Assembly: GCA_977017575.1 (NCBI GenBank)
Contig: CDRNVI010000049.1
Span: 62,001-126,000, forward strand
Origin: Paramoeba atlantica
Lineage: Eukaryota > Discosea
Length of the DNA stretch: 64,000 bases
Reading direction: 5' to 3'
The stretch's first letter is position 1; each line of letters starts with the position of its first letter. This document shows, piece after piece, positions 59,587 through 64,000 of the stretch. The notes under the pieces were generated by a model. The model saw only the letters and a list, made by a program, of their open reading frames with translations, was not told the origin of the DNA and ran no database searches. A program made the translations under genes and the position numbers.

Positions 59587-60465
59587 ATGGCTGAAACACG
59601 GGGTAGAATTCGCACTATAACACTCCCTCTTGAGGTCCAGCTGTACCGCGTTGTGCAGGGGATAAAAAATCCCCATTCTTCTTGGAACACTACAGTACCC
59701 GGATGTGAGTGGGGAGGCGTATATTGTGACAAGAGTGGGATTCTGAATGAGATAAACTGGAGTTGTGGAAAATTTCTGGGTCATATTCAGTTGCAATTTA
59801 TTCCCGAAACGCTGATTAGGTTTGAGTTGGGAGGAAATTTTGGTTATCGGTGGGGCCTATGCAACAATTTAACAGGCGTTGTTCCTTTTGACTCTCTTCC
59901 AGCATCTCTCATCTTCCTTGACGTTTCGGAAAACAATTTTCAGGGAGGTGTCGACCTTACATCACTTCCTATGCAATTTGAACACTTGAACGGGAGAGAG
60001 AATAAGTTTCGAGGGACTTTAGACCTTACCCTCCTTCCCGCTTCTATGGTTCACCTTGAGCTTGCCATGAATAACTTGCATGGGACTTTGAACTTCACTA
60101 ACCTTCCGAGATCTCTCAACTGGCTTACCCTCAACGATAACAATTTTTCGGGTACAATTGATTTTCGTTACTTACCGAAATTGGAAATGCTGTACTTGCG
60201 GTCCAACCAATTCGAAAAATGTGTGGGCTTGAATTCATGTGAATTGTGCTGCTCTTTGCAGACGCAAGGCCATTTCTCCGAAACAGAGCGCCACACACTT
60301 TCCATAAACTTCACCTTGGCGACGGGGAGCAAAGACTCTTTGCTCCCCTCTTTAAGAGGGGATCTTCTTCGAGATCCGCACTGGCCTCTCCAAGGAAGTA
60401 CACGCTCCGGTAACAGACGCTCGGAAGAAGATGCGACGATCAACCACGTGGAACAGGACGCGTAA
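59587..60465 (+). CDS. Leucine-rich repeat protein, second copy type
   Basis: 292 residues from ATG 59587. The cap WNTTVPGCEWGGVYCDKSG is similar to the plant-type LRR N cap and to the same region of the protein at 42381. LRRs: LIFLDVSENNFQGGVDLTS, LNGRENKFRGTLDLTL, LELAMNNLHGTLNFTN and LTLNDNNFSGTIDFRY, about 22-23 residues each. After a cysteine-containing segment (CVGLNSCELCC) the last 70 residues are charged and disordered. No membrane anchor. Function unknown; it may bind a protein partner. Confidence 0.85.
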   Translation: MAETRGRIRTITLPLEVQLYRVVQGIKNPHSSWNTTVPGCEWGGVYCDKSGILNEINWSCGKFLGHIQLQFIPETLIRFELGGNFGYRWGLCNNLTGVVPFDSLPASLIFLDVSENNFQGGVDLTSLPMQFEHLNGRENKFRGTLDLTLLPASMVHLELAMNNLHGTLNFTNLPRSLNWLTLNDNNFSGTIDFRYLPKLEMLYLRSNQFEKCVGLNSCELCCSLQTQGHFSETERHTLSINFTLATGSKDSLLPSLRGDLLRDPHWPLQGSTRSGNRRSEEDATINHVEQDA

Positions 60466-60861
60466 TGGACCTGGTGAATTCAATGCCGCACACAGAACGT
60501 GCAATACTTAAAAAGTTGTTCATCGTGCGTTTCACCCGGACTGCGATCCTTCGTTCTAAAAGAACGATTCGTTCCGCACAATAAGTTCCAAAACTAAACA
60601 ATTTTGGAGTAAAAAGTTTACTCGCGGTTTAGTAAATTTGAAAACGATGAAAATCTAAAGAAGTACGCAAACGTAGGTGTTAATTTGAGCTTTATTTTGT
60701 GCAGTGACTTATAATCTTCTTTGGGTGAGATTATCAGCAACCCAGTGAGGGGTCCGAACAGAAGTGTGCAAACTAACGTGATCTATATTAAAAACATATT
60801 GTGTAGCAACGAACTATCTTTATATGATTTATCTTTATTTTGATAATAAATTAATTGGAAT
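60466..60861. other. Intergenic region, nothing recognised
   Basis: AT-rich with TTCTAAAAGAACGATTCGTTC (60552-60572) as the only notable partial palindrome. Confidence 0.5.
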
Positions 60862-61302
60862 ATGGGTTTGACAAGCTTTCGAAAAGCATTATCGCGAGTG
60901 TATCCTGGGTCTTCTTTGCTAACTACAAAGAATGCAGGCAAAGAGGTTCAAAAAACATCACAAGATGGATCCAGTTGGTCTTTAGCTAAATCAGCCTTGA
61001 AGTCGTTTTTGTCACCAGTTGATGACGGGCAAATTTATGGCGGGGAGACAGGAAAAATGCCTATTAATGACTGGGCTTTTTGGTTGGAGCGGACATGGCG
61101 GTGTCCTTGTGGACATACTTTCCGCGCTGCCGGCACGTGGGTTCCCACTGAACCTTCGCTATGTGAAGCGCCCGGATGTCCAAATCCCAGGTTTTTCACT
61201 TTAGAGAAAAACAAGCATCTACTAAAATTGACTCACAGTTCGGATAAATCAATAAAACTTGGAGCGAAAACAAATGTTGCTCCTGGTCCAAAGGGCTCAT
61301 AG
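60862..61302 (+). CDS. Small protein with a four-cysteine zinc-ribbon-like motif, family unknown
   Basis: 146 residues. The N part (MGLTSFRKALSRVYPGSS) is basic and amphipathic, so a mitochondrial target signal is possible. The middle has WAFWLERTWRCPCGHTF, then AGTWVPTEPSLCEAPGCPNP, giving C-x-C...C-x4-C, spaced like a zinc-binding ribbon. The C end is lysine-rich. I do not recognise the family. The clear start, the conserved-looking core and the common direction make a real gene likely. Confidence 0.6.
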   Translation: MGLTSFRKALSRVYPGSSLLTTKNAGKEVQKTSQDGSSWSLAKSALKSFLSPVDDGQIYGGETGKMPINDWAFWLERTWRCPCGHTFRAAGTWVPTEPSLCEAPGCPNPRFFTLEKNKHLLKLTHSSDKSIKLGAKTNVAPGPKGS

Positions 61303-61921
61303 CATAGGTACGCTTTCATTACTTGTACAATATTGCATAATGCAATAAAAGGAACCGGAACAGCGTGAAGAGTAGTTTTCCTTGGTATGGGATGTGACGA
61401 TTGTCTCCAAACATACCCTATCTTGTAGCCCTCTGGCTGTTATTTCGGTGGTCAAAAGATTATACATTGTATATGCAGATGTACATGACACATACAGTAC
61501 ATGTACACATGTAGTGCTGACATGTACAGCAGATACACGTACATGTACGTGTGTACTGTAGACGTATTTCGCAGATATACCACGTATCTTGTACCGCGGG
61601 AACCTAGCTGTGCCAGGATTAGTAACTATCGATAATAACTATCGTTTCGTAACATTTGTGGCTAATCTGCTGCTTATTTGCGAAGGGGTTTGTTTCAGCT
61701 ACATGTACTTTTCTTTGTACAAATAGTCAACATACGATTAGCCAGTATTGCTGCTGAAAGCAGTGTAGGTCGTAAAATAATAACTACAATGTAGAAACAG
61801 TAGGGGAGTGATAGACATGCTAGATTTTGAGGTCAAATGCATTTCAAAGTACATCTGCCAAAGTACATTTCAAATGAAAAGTTCAGGAGTAAAAGTACAT
61901 TCACATTTTCATGTTACTGTA
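61303..61921. other. Intergenic region with TGTACATG-rich tract
   Basis: 61465-61560 is dense in ACATGTAC-type palindromes. No gene. The open frame before 61922 begins with non-ATG codons and does not fit the following protein family. Confidence 0.5.
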
Positions 61922-62746
61922 ATGTCCCGCAATATAATTCTAATTGTCGAGCACTTGGAAGATGGCATTGGTCAATGGACCAAACTTGAATACTTGCATA
62001 TCTTGCAAATTGCAGAAGCGCTATGGAGAGAAACTATTACTAAACAAAAAAACCTTGTTGGAAGGCAATCGGAACAGGCAATCAACTTAGAGATTGTCTT
62101 TTCAAATATGAGCGAGAAGGAATCTAATGAGCTGGGCCAAATCTTCACAACTCCACTAGGAGTCGGTTGTTCGATATTTTCAATCACTATTTCGTCCCTC
62201 ACATGCGCGGAATACGCGATCAGAAAATGTAAAGCTTTTTCAGAAGAATATTCAGCATGTGGAATTCCGCTTGTTTGCGTGTTAGATCCTCAATCCTCAC
62301 ACAGACTCACTGAAGAAATTTTTCCTACGGATGATAAACATGCTGAGACTTCTTCACTACTTGTATTATCCGTAGGTGGCATTCTAGGGGCTCATCCTAT
62401 GGATGGACGAACTTATCGTGAATTGACCTCTACTTTTGGAGAAGCTCTTCATTCTAGTGTTCAGCGCGAATATTTCAAACTTTGCACGGCTCACCTAGGA
62501 CATAAGCAAATGACCACAGATACTGCAGCGATAGTTGCGCTGAAAGTTATTTTGCAAGAAGCGAAACTAGAAGGGCTTGAATACGTCGATGATCCAAAAT
62601 TTCGTCTGTCCAAAATAGAATCTATAAAAATGAACGGATTTAGGTATCTTTGTGACTCGAATAGAAAAGATCTCACGCGTCGAACAGCTCTTTTGCCGAA
62701 AGGCATGCTTGACTACTGGAAATCCGAAGATTTTACTTTGAATTAA
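61922..62746 (+). CDS. SFM1: SPOUT-type protein arginine methyltransferase, Sfm1-like
   Basis: 274 residues from ATG 61922 (MSRNIILIVEHLEDGIGQW). The family (DUF431/SAM-dependent SPOUT) is recognised by IEHLEDG...W..LEY at the start, CVLDPQSS (about 118), SVGGILGAHPMDGRT (about 148), AHLGHKQMTTDTA (about 190), LEYVDDPKF and SIKMNGFRYLC, and LPKGMLDYWK at the end. The GGILG and QMTTDTA blocks form the knotted SAM site. Yeast Sfm1 monomethylates Rps3 at Arg146 and is its only known substrate. A segment of about 20 residues (EIFPTDDKHAETSS) is longer than usual. Catalytic activity is inferred. Confidence 0.85.
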   Translation: MSRNIILIVEHLEDGIGQWTKLEYLHILQIAEALWRETITKQKNLVGRQSEQAINLEIVFSNMSEKESNELGQIFTTPLGVGCSIFSITISSLTCAEYAIRKCKAFSEEYSACGIPLVCVLDPQSSHRLTEEIFPTDDKHAETSSLLVLSVGGILGAHPMDGRTYRELTSTFGEALHSSVQREYFKLCTAHLGHKQMTTDTAAIVALKVILQEAKLEGLEYVDDPKFRLSKIESIKMNGFRYLCDSNRKDLTRRTALLPKGMLDYWKSEDFTLN

Positions 62747-62772
62747 AGCCGCACAAGAGTAATAGCTAGAAG

Positions 62773-62988
62773 TACTGTGCCCCCCACTTCTTTTTCGTAG
62801 TCCCCCCCACCTGAATTGTCCTTTTTGACGAAACTGGGCATGAGGCTTTATCCGAACGCTTTGGAGATTCCTAAAATAATGAAAAAAAGTTTGGGACCTT
62901 TGTTTCATCTAACCAAATAAATTGACCCCCCCACTTAATTGTTCTTTTTTCGAAAAAGTGGTGACAAATAAGTGGGGGGGGCACTGTG
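62773..62988. mobile_element. 216-bp MITE, ends TACTGTGCCCCCCACTT
   Basis: TACTGTGCCCCCCACTTCTT on the left and AAGTGGGGGGGGCACTGTGC on the right are inverted with single changes. Inner copies GTCCCCCCCACCTGAATTGTCC and GACCCCCCCACTTAATTGTTC are in direct order with the ends, so each arm contains two related C-rich blocks. Downstream 62989-63603 has no recognised feature. Confidence 0.75.
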
Positions 62989-63603
62989 CTTTTTTTTGAG
63001 TTTCTTTATCTTTACCAGGGGGCATGGATGACTCCAACTCGTCGCAGAAGTGTCTAAAAGGGTGACTACGAGTTTGGGATTCATAGTTTTAGCACTTTGG
63101 CGCATGAGTCATGTACAGAAGTCGAATACTCAAATTTGTAAACTCTTTCAGGGAATCTAGTGAATTCTGGGTATCGAAGTGCGATATCGGGTGAGGCACC
63201 GTTTACTTGCCTTCTCAACGTTTATCTCTGGAGGCTGATACCGTCGGGCGACTGAAAGTCTGTTGTTTCAGTAACATTGATTCGCATATTGTTTAGCGCA
63301 TCATTTTCCTTATCCTGAAAACACGACCACAGGGAAAAAAATCGAAAGTCACACGAAAAAACTGAAATCAATTCATTGTTTCAATAATGGAATTTTAATA
63401 ATAAATTAATTTAGCGCTTGTTAACAATAAACGAATATTAACAATAAACGAATCATTCTTTAAATCCTTGCAAAACGTCAAGTCTTGCCAATCGGGGAGT
63501 TTTTTCCCTTTGCACTTTCGTTTCTGAGATTCACAGTTTCTAATCTCTATCTCTACCGTTTACTTCAAAAAATACCGTTTACTCGTTTATACATCACGAA
63601 TTC

Positions 63604-64000
63604 ATGGAGTCTTTTTGCGGCGACAAGGACGCACTGCAATCGTACCTTCATGAAGCGTTCGCTACTATCGAAGCGTGTTCCAAAGCAGCGGCTCAGCTTC
63701 CTCGTGGGGACGAGTTCGACTACGCGAGTGTCTTCGAAGAGTTTTCCACCCCGATACAGCAAAGCACGGAGGCTCTTGTTCAAGTACTACGGTCTTTGTG
63801 GGGGTCGCACTTAGGAGAAAACAGTGAAGTTTTGCAGTCCATTCGAAGCACTCAAAACGCTGCCACACTGCAGTCGATCGTGCTGCAAGGATTGCGCACG
63901 ATGCTAGAAAACGTAGATACCTGTCTCGATGAACTCTCGGGACAGAAAATGAAAGGCGGCGATCAAGAGGCTCTTCAGTTCGACAATAATCAGACTGCCT
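63604..64000 (+). CDS. Exosome exonuclease Rrp6/EXOSC10-like, N-terminal part (runs off the window)
   Basis: From ATG 63604 the frame stays open for 132 codons to the window edge. It begins MESFCGDKDALQSYLHEAF and has ATIEACSKAAAQLPRGDEFD followed by VFEEFSTPIQQ, then helices and CLDELSGQKMKGG. The order (helix, K/S-A..LP...EF/Y, F..F, long helices, LDE.SG) matches the PMC2NT domain at the N terminus of Rrp6, which binds Rrp47/C1D. The exonuclease and HRDC domains would lie to the right. Frame shadows on both strands overlap it. Confidence 0.6.
   Translation, partial: MESFCGDKDALQSYLHEAFATIEACSKAAAQLPRGDEFDYASVFEEFSTPIQQSTEALVQVLRSLWGSHLGENSEVLQSIRSTQNAATLQSIVLQGLRTMLENVDTCLDELSGQKMKGGDQEALQFDNNQTA

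Overview
This is nuclear DNA of a unicellular eukaryote. Intronless nuclear housekeeping genes (eEF2, RPL8, RPS3, casein kinase 1) share the window with a U6 snRNA gene, pol III tRNA genes and many eukaryotic transposon families. The best guess is a euglenozoan protist, perhaps a diplonemid or kinetoplastid relative. Four things point there: U6 starts about 90 bp from a divergent tRNA gene; every recognisable protein gene from 25.6 kb to the right edge is on the + strand with no intron; several genes have pure pyrimidine tracts just before the ATG; and one retrotransposon has the order gag, tyrosine recombinase, RT-RNase H known from trypanosomatid VIPER elements. The assignment is an inference (about 55 %).

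Layout. 0-1.2 kb: 5' part of a LINE endonuclease ORF. 1.7-2.35 kb: four tRNA genes (Asp, Gly, His, Arg) on the minus strand, then U6 on the plus strand. 2.4-25.5 kb: a dense transposon graveyard. It holds a hAT transposase gene cut by two datable insertions, a non-autonomous hAT element with a perfect 8-bp target duplication, a PIF/Harbinger-like transposase, a VIPER/DIRS-like retrotransposon, Merlin fragments, a Tc1/mariner pseudogene, a broken Pif1 helicase and a Tc1/IS630-like deletion derivative.

25.6-43.1 kb: gene block one. It carries casein kinase 1, eEF2, an 1854-residue protein of repeated small modules, a small ORF, RPL8, RPS3, an ECI1-like isomerase, Naa30 and an LRR protein. 43.2-46.6 kb: second transposon island. 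46.7-54.5 kb: gene block two, with an Mpv17 family protein, a short NAP/SET chaperone, a Cdc16/APC6-like TPR protein, an RTF1-like Plus3 protein and a lysine-rich orphan. 54.5-59.3 kb: third transposon island, including a broken pogo transposase. 59.6-64 kb: gene block three, with a second LRR protein, a small zinc-binding-type protein, an Sfm1-like SPOUT methyltransferase and the start of an Rrp6-like exosome nuclease running off the window.

The genes are not an operon in the bacterial sense; if the organism is euglenozoan they would be one polycistronic unit resolved by trans-splicing. The most interesting observations are the Sfm1-like enzyme close to its known substrate RPS3, the transposons with tandem-repeat ends sharing a foldback core, the retrotransposon ORF order, the U6/tRNA arrangement and the giant repeat protein.
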